A stretch of 64,000 nucleotides of DNA from Fasciola hepatica (Eukaryota > Platyhelminthes > Trematoda > Plagiorchiida > Fasciolidae). The translations under genes were made by a program, and so were the position numbers. Shown here piece by piece: positions 1-13,573 of this stretch (the first letter of the stretch is position 1; the number at the start of each line of letters is the position of its first letter). The stretch spans positions 1,860,001 to 1,924,000 of the forward strand of contig CANUEZ040000206.1 in assembly GCA_948099385.1 (NCBI GenBank), written 5' to 3'. Below the pieces are notes generated by a model, which saw nothing but the letters and a program-made list of their open reading frames with translations, ran no database searches and had not been told where the DNA came from.

Positions 1-438
1 TACTATGCATGCAATTGATTAGTAGTACGAGATTAGATTAGATTAGATTAGATTAGATTTGTATAATATGATTGATCATGCAGCTTGAACGCTCAACTGA
101 GCATTGAAATCCATGGAAGCACTGTACAGCTGTTTCATCCTCTAAGGGACTCGACTCATCAGCAGTGCACATCGACCGAGCAACCACGAGCACTCCAACA
201 ACCGGTGAACCATTGTGAATCGAACAACTTAACAACACAAGGCTATCCGGGATGGCTCTCAACGCTTTGTTCAACATCTACACTACATCATATATAGCAC
301 ACTTCCCAAACTCGCTTCAAATTTGAATGGTAAGAACCAGCTTCGCGCACACCGATCGACTCCTATGATGGATGACTTCTCTGTAGGGGCCTAAGTACAA
401 CCAACGCATTCACAAATGAACAACCTACACAGCTTCCT

Positions 439-3400
439 TACTATGCATGCAATTGATTAGTAGTACGAGATTAGATTAGATTAGATTAGATTAGATTTGT
501 ATAATATGATTGATCATGCAGCCTGAACGCTCAACTGAGCATTGAAATCCATGGAAGCACTGCACAACTGTTTCATCCTCTACGGGACTCGACTCATCAG
601 CAGTGCACATCGACCGAGCCCCCACGGGCACTCCAACAACCGGTGAACCATTGTGAATCGAACAACTTAACAACACAAGGCTAACCGGGATGGCTCTCAA
701 CGCTTTGTTCAACGTCTACACTACATCATATATAGCACACTTCCCAAACTGGCTTCAAAATTGAATGGTAACAACCAGCTTCGCGCACACCGATCGACTA
801 CTATGATGGATGACTTCTCTGTAGGGTCCTAAGAACAACCAACGCATTCCCAAATGAACAACCTACACAGCTTCCTTACTATGCATGCAATTGATTAGTA
901 GTACGAGATTAAATTAGATTAGATTAGATTTGTATAATATGATTGAGCATGCAGCTTGAACGCTCAACTGAGCATTGAAATCCATGGAAGCACTGTACAG
1001 CTGTTTCATCCTCTAAGGGACTCGACTCATCAGCAGTGCACATCGACCGAGCCCCCACGAGCACTCCAACAACCGGTGAACCATTGTGAATCGAACAACT
1101 TAACAACACAAGGCTATCCGGGATGGCTCTCAACGCTTTGTTCAACATCTACACTACATGATATAGCACCCTTCCCAAACTCGCTTCAAATTTGAATGGT
1201 AAGAACCAGCTTCGCGCACACCGATCCACTCCTATGATGGATGAATTCTCTGTAGGGGCCTAAGTACAACCAATGCATTCACAAATGAACAACCTTCACA
1301 GCTTCCTTACTATGCATGCAATTGATTAGTAGTACGAGATTAGATCAGATTAGATTAGATTAGATTAGATTTATATAATATGATTGATCATGCAGCTTGA
1401 ACGCTCAACTGAGCATTGAAATCCATGGATGCACTGCACAACTGTATCATCCTCTACGGGACTCGACTCATCAGCAGTGCACATCGACCGAGCAATCACG
1501 GGCACTCCAACAACCGGTGAACCATTGTGAATCGAACAACTTAACAACACAAGGCTATCCGGGATGGCTATCAACGCTTTGTTCAACATCTACACTACAT
1601 CGTATATAGCACACTTCCCAAACTGGCTTCAAAATTGAATGGTAAGAACCAGCTTCGCGCACATTGGTCCACACCTATGATGGATGACTTCTCTCTAGGG
1701 GCATAAGTACAACCAACGCATTCACAAATGAACAACCTAAACAGCTTCCTTACTATGCATGCAATTGATTAGTAGTACGAGATTAGATTAGATTAGATTA
1801 GATTAGATTTGTATAATATGATAGATCATGCAGCTTGAACGCTCAACTGAGCATTGAAATCCATGGAAGCACTGTACAGCTGTTTCATCCTCTAAGGGAC
1901 TCGACTCATCAGCAGTGCACATCGACCGAGCCCCCACGGGCACTCCAACAACCGGTGAACCATTGTGAATCGAACAACCTAACAACACAAGGCTATCCGG
2001 GATGGCTATCAACGCTTTGTTCAACATCTACACTACATGATATAGCACCCTTCCCAAACTCGCTTCAAATTTGAATGGTAAGAACCAGCTTCGCGCACAC
2101 CGATCGACTCCTATGATGGATGACTTCTCTGTAGGGGCCTAAGTACAACCAACGCATTCCCAAATGAACAACCTACACAGCTTCCTTACTATGCATGCAA
2201 TCGATTAGTAGTACGAGATTAGATTAGATTAGATTAGATTTGTATAATATGATTGATCATGCAGCTTGAACGCTCAACTGAGCATTGAAATCCATGGAAG
2301 CACTGCACAACTGTTTCATCCTCTAAGGGACCCGACTCATCAGCAGTGCACATCGACCGAGCAACCACGGGCACTCCAACAACCGGTGAACCATTGTGAA
2401 TCGAACAACTTAACAACACAAGGCTATCCGGGATGGCTATCAACGCTTTGTTCAATATCTACACTACATCATATATAGCACACTTCCCAAACTCGCTTCA
2501 AATTTGAATGGTAAGAACCAGCTTCGCGCACACCGATCGACTCCTATGATGGATGACTTCTCTGTAGGGACCTAAGTACAACCAACGCATTCCCAAATGA
2601 ACAACCTACACAGCTTCCTTACTATGCATGCAATTGATTAGTAGTACGAGATTAGATTAGATTAGATTAGATTTGTATAACATGATTGATCATGCAGCTT
2701 GAACGCTCAACTGAGCATTGAAATCCTCGGAAGCACTGTACAGCTGTTTCATTCTCTAAGGGACTCGACTCATCAGCAGTGCACATCGACCGAGCAACCA
2801 CGGGCACTCCAACAACCGGTGAACCAATGTGAATCGAACAACTTAACAACACAAATCTATCCGGGATGGCTATCAACGCTTTGTTCAATATCTACACTAC
2901 ATCATATATAGCACACTTCCCAAACTCGCTTCAAATTTGAATGGTAACAACCAGCTTCGCGCACACCGATCGACTCCTATGATGGATGAATTCTCTGTAG
3001 GGGCCTAAGTACAACCAACGCATTCCCAAAAGAACAACCTACACAGCTTCCTCACTATGCATGCAATTGATTAGTAGTACGAGATTAGATTAGATTAGAT
3101 TAGATTACATTAGATTTATATAATATGATTGATCATGCAGCTTGAACGCTCAACTGAGCATTGAAATCCATGGAAGCACTGTACAGCTGTTTCATCCTCT
3201 AAGGGACTCGACTCATCAGCCGTGCACATCGACCGAGCAACCACGGGCACTCCAACAACCGGTGAACCAATGTGAATCGAACAACTTAACAACACAAGGC
3301 TATCCGGGATGGCTATCAACGCTTTGTTCAACATCTACACTACATCATATATAGCACACTTCCCAAACTCGCTTCAAATTTGAATGGTAAGAACCAGCTT

Positions 3401-5662
3401 CGCGCACACCGATCGACTCCTATGATGGATGACTTCTCTGTAGGGGCCTAAGTACAACCAACGCATTCACAAATGAAAAACCTACACAGCTTCCTTACTA
3501 TGCATGCAATTGATTAGTAGTACGAGATTAGATTAGATTAGATTAGATTTATATAATATGATTGATCATGCAGCTTGAACGCTCAACTGAGCATTGAAAT
3601 CCATGGAAGCACTGTACAGCTGTTTCAACCTCTAAGGGACTCGACTCATCAGCAGTGCACATCGACCGAGCCCCCACGGGCACTCCAACAACCGGTGAAC
3701 CATTGTGAATCGAACAACTTAACAAAACAATGCTATCCGGGATGGCTGTCAACGCTTTGTTCAACATCTACGCTACATGATATAGCACCCTTCCCAAACT
3801 GGCTTCAAATTTGAATGGTAAGAACCAGCTTCGCGCACACCGATCGACTCCTATGATGGATGACTTCTCTGTAGGGGCCTAAGTACAACCAACGCATTCC
3901 CAAATGAACAACCTACACAGCTTTCTTACTATGCATGCAATTGATTAGTAGTACGAGATTAGATTAGATCAGATTAGATTTGTATAACATGATTGATCAT
4001 GCAGCTTGAACGCTCAACTGAGCATTGAAATCCTCGGAAGCACTGTACAGCTGTTTCATTCTCTAAGGGACTCGACTCATCAGCAGTGCACATCGACCGA
4101 GCAACCACGGGCACTCCAACAACCGGTGAACCAATGTGAATCGAACAACTTAACAACACAAGGCTATCCGCGATGGCTATCAACGCTTTGTTCAACATCT
4201 ACACTACATGATATAGCACCCTTCCCAAACTCGCTTCAAATTTGAATGGTAAGAACCAGCTTCGCGCACACCGATCGACTCCTATGATGGATGACTTCTC
4301 TGTAGGGGCCTAAGTACAACCAACGCATTCCCAAAAGAACAACCTACACAGCTTCCTTACTATGCATGCAATTGATTAGTAGTACGAGATTAGATTAGAT
4401 TAGATTAGATTAGATTAGATTTATATAATATGATTGATCATGCAGCTTGAACGCTCAACTGAGCATTGAAATCCATGGAAGCACTGTACAGCTGTTTCAT
4501 CCTCTAAGGGACTCGACTCATCAGCCGTGCACATCGACCGAGCAACCACGGGCACTCCAACAACCGGTGAACCAATGTGAATCGAACAACTTAACAACAC
4601 AAGGCTATCCGGGATGGCTATCAACGCTTTGTTCAACATCTACACTACATCATATATAGCACACTTCCCAAACTCGCTTCAAATTTGAATGGTAACAACC
4701 AGCTTCGCGCACACCGATCGACTCCTATGATGGATGACTTCTCTGTAGGGGCCTAAGTACAACCAACGCATTCACAAATGAAAAACCTACACAGCTTCCT
4801 TACTATGCATGCAATTGATTAGTAGTACGAGATTAGATTAGATTAGATTAGATTTATATAATATGATTGATCATGCAGCTTGAACGCTCAACTGAGCATT
4901 GAAATCCATGGAAGCACTGTACAGCTGTTTCAACCTCTAAGGGACTCGACTCATCAGCAGTGCACATCGACCGAGCCCCCACGGGCACTCCAACAACCGG
5001 TGAACCATTGTGAATCGAACAACTTAACAAAACAATGCTATCCGGGATGGCTGTCAACGCTTTGTTCAACATCTACGCTACATGATATAGCACCCTTCCC
5101 AAACTCGCTTCAAATTTGAATGGTAAGAACCAGCTTCGCGCACACCGATCGACTCCTATGATGGATGACTTCTCTGTAGGGGCCTAAGTACAACCAACGC
5201 ATTCCCAAATGAACAACCTACACAGCTTCCTTACTATGCATGCAATTGATTAGTAGTACGAGATTAGATTAGATTAGATTAGATTTGTATAACATGATTG
5301 ATCATGCAGCTTGAACGCTCAACTGAGCATTGAAATCCTCGGAAGCACTGTACAGCTGTTTCATTCTCTAAGGGACTCGACTCATCAGCAGTGCACATCG
5401 ACCGAGCAACCACGGGCACTCCAACAACCGGTGAACCAATGTGAATCGAACAACTTAACAACACAAGGCTATCCGCGATGGCTATCAACGCTTTGTTCAA
5501 CATCTACACTACATGATATAGCACCCTTCCCAAACTCGCTTCAAATTTGAATGGTAAGAACCAGCTTCGCGCACACCGATCGACTCCTATGATGGATGAA
5601 TTCTCTGTAGGGGCCTAAGTACAACCAACGCATTCCCAAATGAACAACCTACACAGCTTCCT
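439..5662. repeat. Higher-order repeat, 12-unit block, copy 1 (~5.22 kb)
   Basis: This block of twelve units matches 6960-12193 unit for unit, including many private markers: GCAGCCTGAACG at about 510, CTAACCGGG at about 682, GGGTCCTAAGAAC at about 825, CATTGGTCCACACC at about 1662, TGATAGATCATG at about 1819 and GACCCGACTC at about 2329. The start-to-start distance is 6521 bp at the left and 6531 bp at the right. Two one-copy changes in the GATTA block (units starting 877 and 2187) account for the drift. The other differences I saw are scattered single bases, for example CTCACTATGC at 3051 and CCTTCACAG at about 1293 here only. This indicates a recent large duplication by unequal exchange, or possibly an assembly effect. 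Confidence 0.92.
3053..5662. repeat. Nested three-unit (A-B-C) repeat, 1305 bp, two tandem copies
   Basis: Three distinguishable unit types repeat in order. A (443 bp) carries CAGCCGTGCAC and TTTATATAATATG. B (431 bp) carries TTTCAACCTC, AACAATGCTATCC and TCTACGCTACATG. C (431 bp) carries GTATAACATG and ATCCTCGG. Copy one is 3053-4357 and copy two is 4358-5662, each 1305 bp. Type C units also occur alone at 2620 and 5663. This trimer lies inside the larger duplicated block, so it existed before the 5.2-kb duplication. Confidence 0.9.
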
Positions 5663-6959
5663 TACTATGCATGCAATTGATTAGTAGTACGAGATTAGAT
5701 TAGATTAGATTAGATTTGTATAACATGATTGATCATGCAGCTTGAACGCTCAACTGAGCATTGAAATCCTCGGAAGCACTGTACAGCTGTTTCATTCTCT
5801 AAGGGACTCGACTCATCAGCAGTGCACATCGACCGAGCAACCACGGGCACTCCAACAACCGGTGAACCAATGTGAATCGAACAACTTAACAACACAAGGC
5901 TATCCGGGATGGCTATCAACGCTTTGTTCAACATCTACACTACATGATATAGCACCCTTCCCAAACTCGCTTCAAATTTGAATGGTAAGAACCAGCTTCG
6001 CGCACACCGATCGACTCCTATGATGGATGACTTCTCTGTAGGGGCCTAAGTACAACCAACGCATTCCCAAAAGAACAACCTACACAGCTTCCTTACTATG
6101 CATGCAATTGATTAGTAGTACGAGATTAGATTAGATTAGATTAGATTTATATAATATGATTGATCATGCAGCTTGAACGCTCAACTGAGCATTGAAATCC
6201 ATGGAAGCACTGTACAGCTGTTTCATTCTCTAAGGGACTCGACTCATCAGCAGTGCACATCGACCGAGCCCCCACGGGCACTCCAACAACCGGTGAACCA
6301 ATGTGAATCGAACAACTTAACAACACAAGGCTATCCGGGATGGCTATCAACGCTTTGTTCAACATCTACACTACATCATATATAGCACACTTCCCAAACT
6401 CGCTTCAAATTTGAATGGTAAGAACCAGCTTCGCGCACACCGATCGACTCCTATGATGGATGACTTCTCTGTAGGGGCCTAAGTACAACCAACGCATTCA
6501 CAAATGAAAAACCTACACAGCTTCCTTACTATGCATGCAATTGATTAGTAGTACGAGATTAGACTGGATAAGATTAGATTTGTATAATATGATTGATCAT
6601 GCAGCTTGAACGCTCAACTGAGCATTGAAATCCATGGAAGCACTGTACAGCTGTTTCATCCTCTAAGGGACTCGACTCATCAGCAGTGCACATCGACCGA
6701 GCCCCCACGGGCACTCCAACAACCGGTGAACCATTGTGAATCGAACAACTTAACAACACAAGGCTATCCGGGATGGCTCTCAACGCTTTGTTCAACATAT
6801 ACACTACATCATATATAGCACACTTCCCAAACTCGCTTCAAATTTGAATGGTAAGAACCAGCTTCGCGCACACCGATCGACTCCTATGATGGATGACTTC
6901 TCTGTAGGGGCCTAAGTACAACCAACGCATTCCCAAATGAACAACCTACACAGCTTCCT

Positions 6960-9900
6960 TACTATGCATGCAATTGATTAGTAGTACGAGATTAGATTAG
7001 ATTAGATTAGATTAGATTTGTATAATATGATTGATCATGCAGCCTGAACGCTCAACTGAGCATTGAAATCCATGGAAGCACTGCACAACTGTTTCATCCT
7101 CTACGGGACTCGACTCATCAGCAGTGCACATCGACCGAGCCCCCACGGGCACTCCAACAACCGGTGAACCATTGTGAATCGAACAACTTAACAACACAAG
7201 GCTAACCGGGATGGCTCTCAACGCTTTGTTCAACGTCTACACTACATCATATATAGCACACTTCCCAAACTGGCTTCAAAATTGAATGGTAACAACCAGC
7301 TTCGCGCACACCGATCGACTACTATGATGGATGACTTCTCTGTAGGGTCCTAAGAACAACCAACGCATTCCCAAATGAACAACCTACACAGCTTCCTTAC
7401 TATGCATGCAATTGATTAGTAGTACGAGATTAGATTAGATTAGATTAGATTAGATTTGTATAATATGATTGATCATGCAGCTTGAACGCTCAACTGAGCA
7501 TTGAAATCCATGGAAGCACTGTACAGCTGTTTCATCCTCTAAGGGACTCGACTCATCAGCAGTGCACATCGACCGAGCCCCCACGAGCACTACAACAACC
7601 GGTGAACCATTGTGAATCGAACAACTTAACAACACAAGGCTATCCGGGATGGCTCTCAACGCTTTGTTCAACATCTACACTACATGATATAGCACCCTTC
7701 CCAAACTCGCTTCAAATTTGAATGGTAAGAACCAGCTTCGCGCACACCGATCGACTCCTATGATGGATGAATTCTCTGTAGGGGCCTAAGTACAACCAAT
7801 GCATTCACAAATGAACAACCTACACAGCTTCCTTACTATGCATGCAATTGATTAGTAGTACGAGATTAGATCAGATTAGATTAGATTAGATTAGATTTAT
7901 ATAATATGATTGATCATGCAGCTTGAACGCTCAACTGAGCATTGAAATCCATGGATGCACTGCACAACTGTATCATCCTCTACGGGACTCGACTCATCAG
8001 CAGTGCACATCGACCGAGCAACCACGGGCACTCCAACAACCGGTGAACCATTGTGAATCGAACAACTTAACAACACAAGGCTATCCGGGATGGCTATCAA
8101 CGCTTTGTTCAACATCTACACTACATCGTATATAGCACACTTCCCAAACTGGCTTCAAAATTGAATGGTAAGAACCAGCTTCGCGCACATTGGTCCACAC
8201 CTATGATGGATGACTTCTCTCTAGGGGCATAAGTACAACCAACGCATTCCCAAATGAACAACCTAAACAGCTTCCTTACTATGCATGCAATTGATTAGTA
8301 GTACGAGATTAGATTAGATTAGATTAGATTAGATTTGTATAATATGATAGATCATGCAGCTTGAACGCTCAACTGAGCATTGAAATCCATGGAAGCACTG
8401 TACAGCTGTTTCATCCTCTAAGGGACTCGACTCATCAGCAGTGCACATCGACCGAGCCCCCACGGGCACTCCAACAACCGGTGAACCATTGTGAATCGAA
8501 CAACCTAACAACACAAGGCTATCCGGGATGGCTATCAACGCTTTGTTCAACATCTACACTACATGATATAGCACCCTTCCCAAACTCGCTTCAAATTTGA
8601 ATGGTAAGAACCAGCTTCGCGCACACCGATCGACTCCTATGATGGATGACTTCTCTGTAGGGGCCTAAGTACAACCAACGCATTCCCAAATGAACAACCT
8701 ACACAGCTTCCTTACTATGCATGCAATTGATTAGTAGTACGAGATTAGATTAGATTAGATTAGATTAGATTTGTATAATATGATTGATCATGCAGCTTGA
8801 ACGCTCAACTGAGCATTGAAATCCATGGAAGCACTGCACAACTGTTTCATCCTCTAAGGGACCCGACTCATCAGCAGTGCACATCGACCGAGCAACCACG
8901 GGCACTCCAACAACCGGTGAACCATTGTGAATCGAACAACTTAACAACACAAGGCTATCCGGGATGGCTATCAACGCTTTGTTCAATATCTACACTACAT
9001 CATATATAGCACACTTCCCAAACTCGCTTCAAATTTGAATGGTAAGAACCAGCTTCGCGCACACCGATCGACTCCTATGATGGATGACTTCTCTGTAGGG
9101 ACCTAAGTACAACCAACGCATTCCCAAATGAACAACCTACACAGCTTCCTTACTATGCATGCAATTGATTAGTAGTACGAGATTAGATTAGATTAGATTA
9201 GATTTGTATAACATGATTGATCATGCAGCTTGAACGCTCAACTGAGCATTGAAATCCTCGGAAGCACTGTACAGCTGTTTCATTCTCTAAGGGACTCGAC
9301 TCATCAGCAGTGCACATCGACCGAGCAACCACGGGCACTCCAACAACCGGTGAACCAATGTGAATCGAACAACTTAACAACACAAATCTATCCGGGATGG
9401 CTATCAACGCTTTGTTCAATATCTACACTACATCATATATAGCACACTTCCCAAACTCGCTTCAAATTTGAATGGTAACAACCAGCTTCGCGCACACCGA
9501 TCGACTCCTATGATGGATGAATTCTCTGTAGGGGCCTAAGTACAACCAACGCATTCCCAAAAGAACAACCTACACAGCTTCCTTACTATGCATGCAATTG
9601 ATTAGTAGTACGAGATTAGATTAGATTAGATTAGATTACATTAGATTTATATAATATGATTGATCATGCAGCTTGAACGCTCAACTGAGCATTGAAATCC
9701 ATGGAAGCACTGTACAGCTGTTTCATTCTCTAAGGGACTCGACTCATCAGCCGTGCACATCGACCGAGCAACCACGGGCACTCCAACAACCGGTGAACCA
9801 ATGTGAATCGAACAACTTAACAACACAAGGCTATCCGGGATGGCTATCAACGCTTTGTTCAACATCTACACTACATCATATATAGCACACTTCCCAAACT

Positions 9901-12193
9901 CGCTTCAAATTTGAATGGTAAGAACCAGCTTCGCGCACACCGATCGACTCCTATGATGGATGACTTCTCTGTAGGGGCCTAAATACAACCAACGCATTCA
10001 CAAATGAAAAACCTACACAGCTTCCTTACTATGCATGCAATTGATTAGTAGTACGAGATTAGATTAGATTAGATTAGATTTATATAATATGATTGATCAT
10101 GCAGCTTGAACGCTCAACTGAGCATTGAAATCCATGGAAGCACTGTACAGCTGTTTCAACCTCTAAGGGACTCGACACATCAGCAGTGCACATCGACCGA
10201 GCCCCCACGGGCACTCCAACAACCGGTGAACCATTGTGAATCGAACAACTTAACAAAACAATGCTATCCGGGATGGCTGTCAACGCTTTGTTCAACATCT
10301 ACGCTACATGATATAGCACCCTTCCCAAACTCGCTTCAAATTTGAATGGTAAGAACCAGCTTCGCGCACACCGATCGACTCCTATGATGGATGACTTCTC
10401 TGTAGGGGCCTAAGTACAACCAACGCATTCCCAAATGAACAACCTACACAGCTTTCTTACTATGCATGCAATTGATTAGTAGTACGAGATTAGATTAGAT
10501 TAGATTAGATTTGTATAACATGATTGATCATGCAGCTTGAACGCTCAACTGAGCATTGAAATCCTCGGAAGCACTGTACAGCTGTTTCATTCTCTAAGGG
10601 ACTCGACTCATCAGCAGTGCACATCGACCGAGCAACCACGGGCACTCCAACAACCGGTGAACCAATGTGAATCGAACAACTTAACAACACAAGGCTATCC
10701 GCGATGGCTATCAACGCTTTGTTCAACATCTACACTACATGATATAGCACCCTTCCCAAACTCGCTTCAAATTTGAATGGTAAGAACCAGCTTCGCGCAC
10801 ACCGATCGACTCCTATGATGGATGACTTCTCTGTAGGGGCCTAAGTACAACCAACGCATTCCCAAAAGAACAACCTACAAAGCTTCCTTACTATGCATGC
10901 AATTGATTAGTAGTACGAGATTAGATTAGATTAGATTAGATTAGATTAGATTTATATAATATGATTGATCATGCAGCTTGAACGCTCAACTGAGCATTGA
11001 AATCCATGGAAGCACTGTACAGCTGTTTCATCCTCTAAGGGACTCGACTCATCAGCCGTGCACATCGACCGAGCAACCACGGGCACTCCAACAACCGGTG
11101 AACCAATGTGAATCGAACAACTTAACAACACAAGGCTATCCGGGATGGCTATCAACGCTTTGTTCAACATCTACACTACATCATATATAGCACACTTCCC
11201 AAACTCGCTTCAAATTTGAATGGTAAGAACCAGCTTCGCGCACACCGATCGACTCCTATGATGGATGACTTCTCTGTAGGGGCCTAAGTACAACCAACGC
11301 ATTCACAAATGAAAAACCTACACAGCTTCCTTACTATGCATGCAATTGATTAGTAGTACGAGATTAGATTAGATTAGATTAGATTTATATAATATGATTG
11401 ATCATGCAGCTTGAACGCTCAACTGAGCATTGAAATCCATGGAAGCACTGTACAGCTGTTTCAACCTCTAAGGGACTCGACTCATCAGCAGTGCACATCG
11501 ACCGAGCCCCCACGGGCACTCCAACAACCGGTGAACCAATGTGAATCGAACAACTTAACAAAACAATGCTATCCGGGATGGCTGTCAACGCTTTGTTCAA
11601 CATCTACGCTACATGATATAGCACCCTTCCCAAACTCGCTTCAAATTTGAATGGTAAGAACCAGCTTCGCGCACACCGATCGACTCCTATGATGGATGAC
11701 TTCTCTGTAGGGGCCTAAGTACAACCAACGCATTCCCAAATGAACAACCTACACAGCTTCCTTACTATGCATGCAATTGATTAGTAGTACGAGATTAGAT
11801 TAGATTAGATTAGATTTGTATAACATGATTGATCATGCAGCTTGAACGCTCAACTGAGCATTGAAATCCTCGGAAGCACTGTACAGCTGTTTCATTCTCT
11901 AAGGGACTCGACTCATCAGCAGTGCACATCGACCGAGCAACCACGGGCACTCCAACAACCGGTGAACCAATGTGAATCGAACAACTTAACAACACAAGGC
12001 TATCCGCGATGGCTATCAACGCTTTGTTCAACATCTACACTACATGATATAGCACCCTTCCCAAACTCGCTTCAAATTTGAATGGTAAGAACCAGCTTCG
12101 CGCACACCGATCGACTCCTATGATGGATGACTTCTCTGTAGGGGCCTAAGTACAACCAACGCATTCCCAAAAGAACAACCTACACAGCTTCCT
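6960..12193. repeat. Higher-order repeat, 12-unit block, copy 2 (~5.23 kb)
   Basis: Second copy of the block at 439-5662. Unit starts are 6960, 7398, 7834, 8277, 8713, 9151, 9584, 10027, 10458, 10889, 11332 and 11763. Private markers repeat in order: GCAGCCTGAACG, CTAACCGGG, CATTGGTCCACACC, TGATAGATCATG, GACCCGACTC. Small differences from copy 1 include ACTACAACAACC at about 7590, TCGACACATCAGC at about 10172 and CTACAAAGCTTCC at about 10876. The three units between the copies (5663, 6094, 6527) are not part of the match. Confidence 0.92.
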
Positions 12194-12636
12194 TACTATG
12201 CATGCAATTGATTAGTAGTACGAGATTAGATTAGATTAGATTAGATTAGATTAGATTTATATAATATGATTGATCATGCAGCTTGAACGCTCAACTGAGC
12301 ATTGAAATCCATGGAAGCACTGTACAGCTGTTTCATTCTCTAAGGGACTCGACTCATCAGCCGTGCACATCGACCGAGCAACCACGGGCACTCCAACAAC
12401 CGGTGAACCAATGTGAATCGAACAACTTAACAACACAAGGCTATCCGGGATGGCTATCAACGCTTTGTTCAACATCTACACTACATCATATATAGCACAC
12501 TTCCCAAACTCGCTTCAAATTTGAATGGTAAGAACCAGCTTCGCGCACACCGATCGACTCCTATGATGGATGACTTCTCTGTAGGGGCCTAAGTACAACC
12601 AACGCATTCACAAATGAAAAACCTACACAGCTTCCT
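9584..12636. repeat. Nested A-B-C trimer repeat, second location (two full rounds plus an A unit)
   Basis: A at 9584, B at 10027, C at 10458, A at 10889, B at 11332, C at 11763, A at 12194. The full rounds are 9584-10888 and 10889-12193, 1305 bp each, the same period as at 3053-5662. A units carry CAGCCGTGCAC, B units AACAATGCTATCC and C units ATCCTCGG. A units differ among themselves by TTTCATCCTC or TTTCATTCTC, so the copies have begun to exchange or diverge. Confidence 0.9.
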
Positions 12637-13528
12637 TACTATGCATGCAATTGATTAGTAGTACGAGATTAGATTAGATTAGATTAGATTTGTATAATAT
12701 GATTGATCATGCAGCTTGAACGCTCAACTGAGCATTGAAATCCATGGAAGCACTGTACAGCTGTTTCATCCTCTAAGGGACTCGACTCATCAGCAGTGCA
12801 CATCGACCGAGCCCCCACGGGCACTCCAACAACCGGTGAACCATTGTGAATCGAACAACTTAACAAAACAATGCTATCCGGGATGGCTGTCAACGCTTTG
12901 TTCAACATCTACGCTACATGATATAGCACCCTTCCCAAACTCGCTTTAAATTTGAATGGTAACAACCAGCTTCGCGCACACCGATCGACTCCTATGATGG
13001 ATGACTTCTCTGTAGGGGCCTAAGTACAACCAACGCATTCCCAAATGAACAACCTACACAGCTTCATTACTATGCATGCAATTGATTAGTAGTACGAGAT
13101 TAGATTAGATTATATAAGATTTGTATAATATGATTGATCATGCAGCTTGAACGCTCAACTGAGCATTGAAATCCATGGAAGCACTGTACAGCTGTTTCAT
13201 CCTCTAAGGGACTCGACTCATCAGCAGTGCACATCGACCGAGCCCCCACGGGCAATCCAACAACCGGTGAACCATTGTGAATCGAACAACTTAACAACAC
13301 AAGGCTATCCGGGATGGCTATCAACGCTTTGTTCAACATCTACACTACATGATATAGCACCCTTCCCAAACTCGCTTCAAATTTGAATGGTAAGAACCAG
13401 CTTCGCGCACACCGATCGACTCCTATGATGGATGACTTCTCTGTAGGGGCCTAAGTACAACCAACGCATTCCCAAATGAACAACCTACACAGCTTCCTTA
13501 CTATGCATGCAATTGATTAGTAGTACGA

Positions 13529-13573
13529 GATTAGATTAGATTAGATTAGATTAGATTAGATTAGATTAGATTT
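13529..13573. repeat. Longest (GATTA)n block: 8 copies plus GATTT
   Basis: Each satellite unit contains a GATTA pentanucleotide tract beginning about 30 bases in. Here it reaches eight GATTA copies followed by GATTT, compared with four plus GATTT in the modal 433/431-bp unit and two in the shortest units. The 453-bp length of this unit equals 433 plus four extra pentamers, which shows directly that slippage in this tract drives monomer length. The tract carries stop codons in all six frames within 15 bases, so it ends any reading frame crossing it. Many units have a single GATCA variant copy. Confidence 0.95.

Larger units (their letters stand above)
1..6526. repeat. Sub-array 1: units 1-15, contains first copy of the 12-unit higher-order block
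   Basis: Unit starts: 1, 439, 877, 1308, 1751, 2187, 2620, 3053, 3496, 3927, 4358, 4801, 5232, 5663, 6094. Units 2-13 (439-5662) recur almost unchanged at 6960-12193. Individually recognisable units include 439 (GCAGCCTGAACG, CTAACCGGG, AACGTCTAC), 1308 (CATGGATGCAC, CATTGGTCCACACC) and 1751 (TGATAGATCATG). Units 1, 14 and 15 are not matched by the units that sit 15 positions further on, so they bound the duplicated block. Confidence 0.93.
6527..13067. repeat. Sub-array 2: units 16-30
   Basis: Unit starts: 6527, 6960, 7398, 7834, 8277, 8713, 9151, 9584, 10027, 10458, 10889, 11332, 11763, 12194, 12637. The first unit has an unusual pentanucleotide block (GACTGGATAAGATT at about 6562). Units 6960 to 11763 are the second higher-order copy. 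After it the trimer pattern starts a third round (A at 12194, B-like at 12637). The B-like unit keeps AACAATGCTATCC but has TTTCATCCTC instead of TTTCAACCTC, so it looks like a mosaic. Confidence 0.92.

Noticed and set aside
31..59. (GATTA)n as telomeric repeat
   Set aside because: The tract has only 2-8 copies per unit, is interspersed with complex sequence, and does not match the known TTAGGG, TTAGG, TTAGGC or TTTAGGG types.
60..70. GTATAATATG as a promoter -10 or TATA element
   Set aside because: It is present in nearly every unit with no paired upstream element or associated gene, and an AT-rich edge next to the GATTA tract explains it.
53..297. Short plus- and minus-strand open reading frames in every unit, as possible genes
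   Set aside because: They recur only because the DNA repeats. The plus frame lacks an ATG and opens from TTG. The minus frame shows mostly amino-acid-changing variation, in-frame stops and frameshifts, and no recognisable domain.
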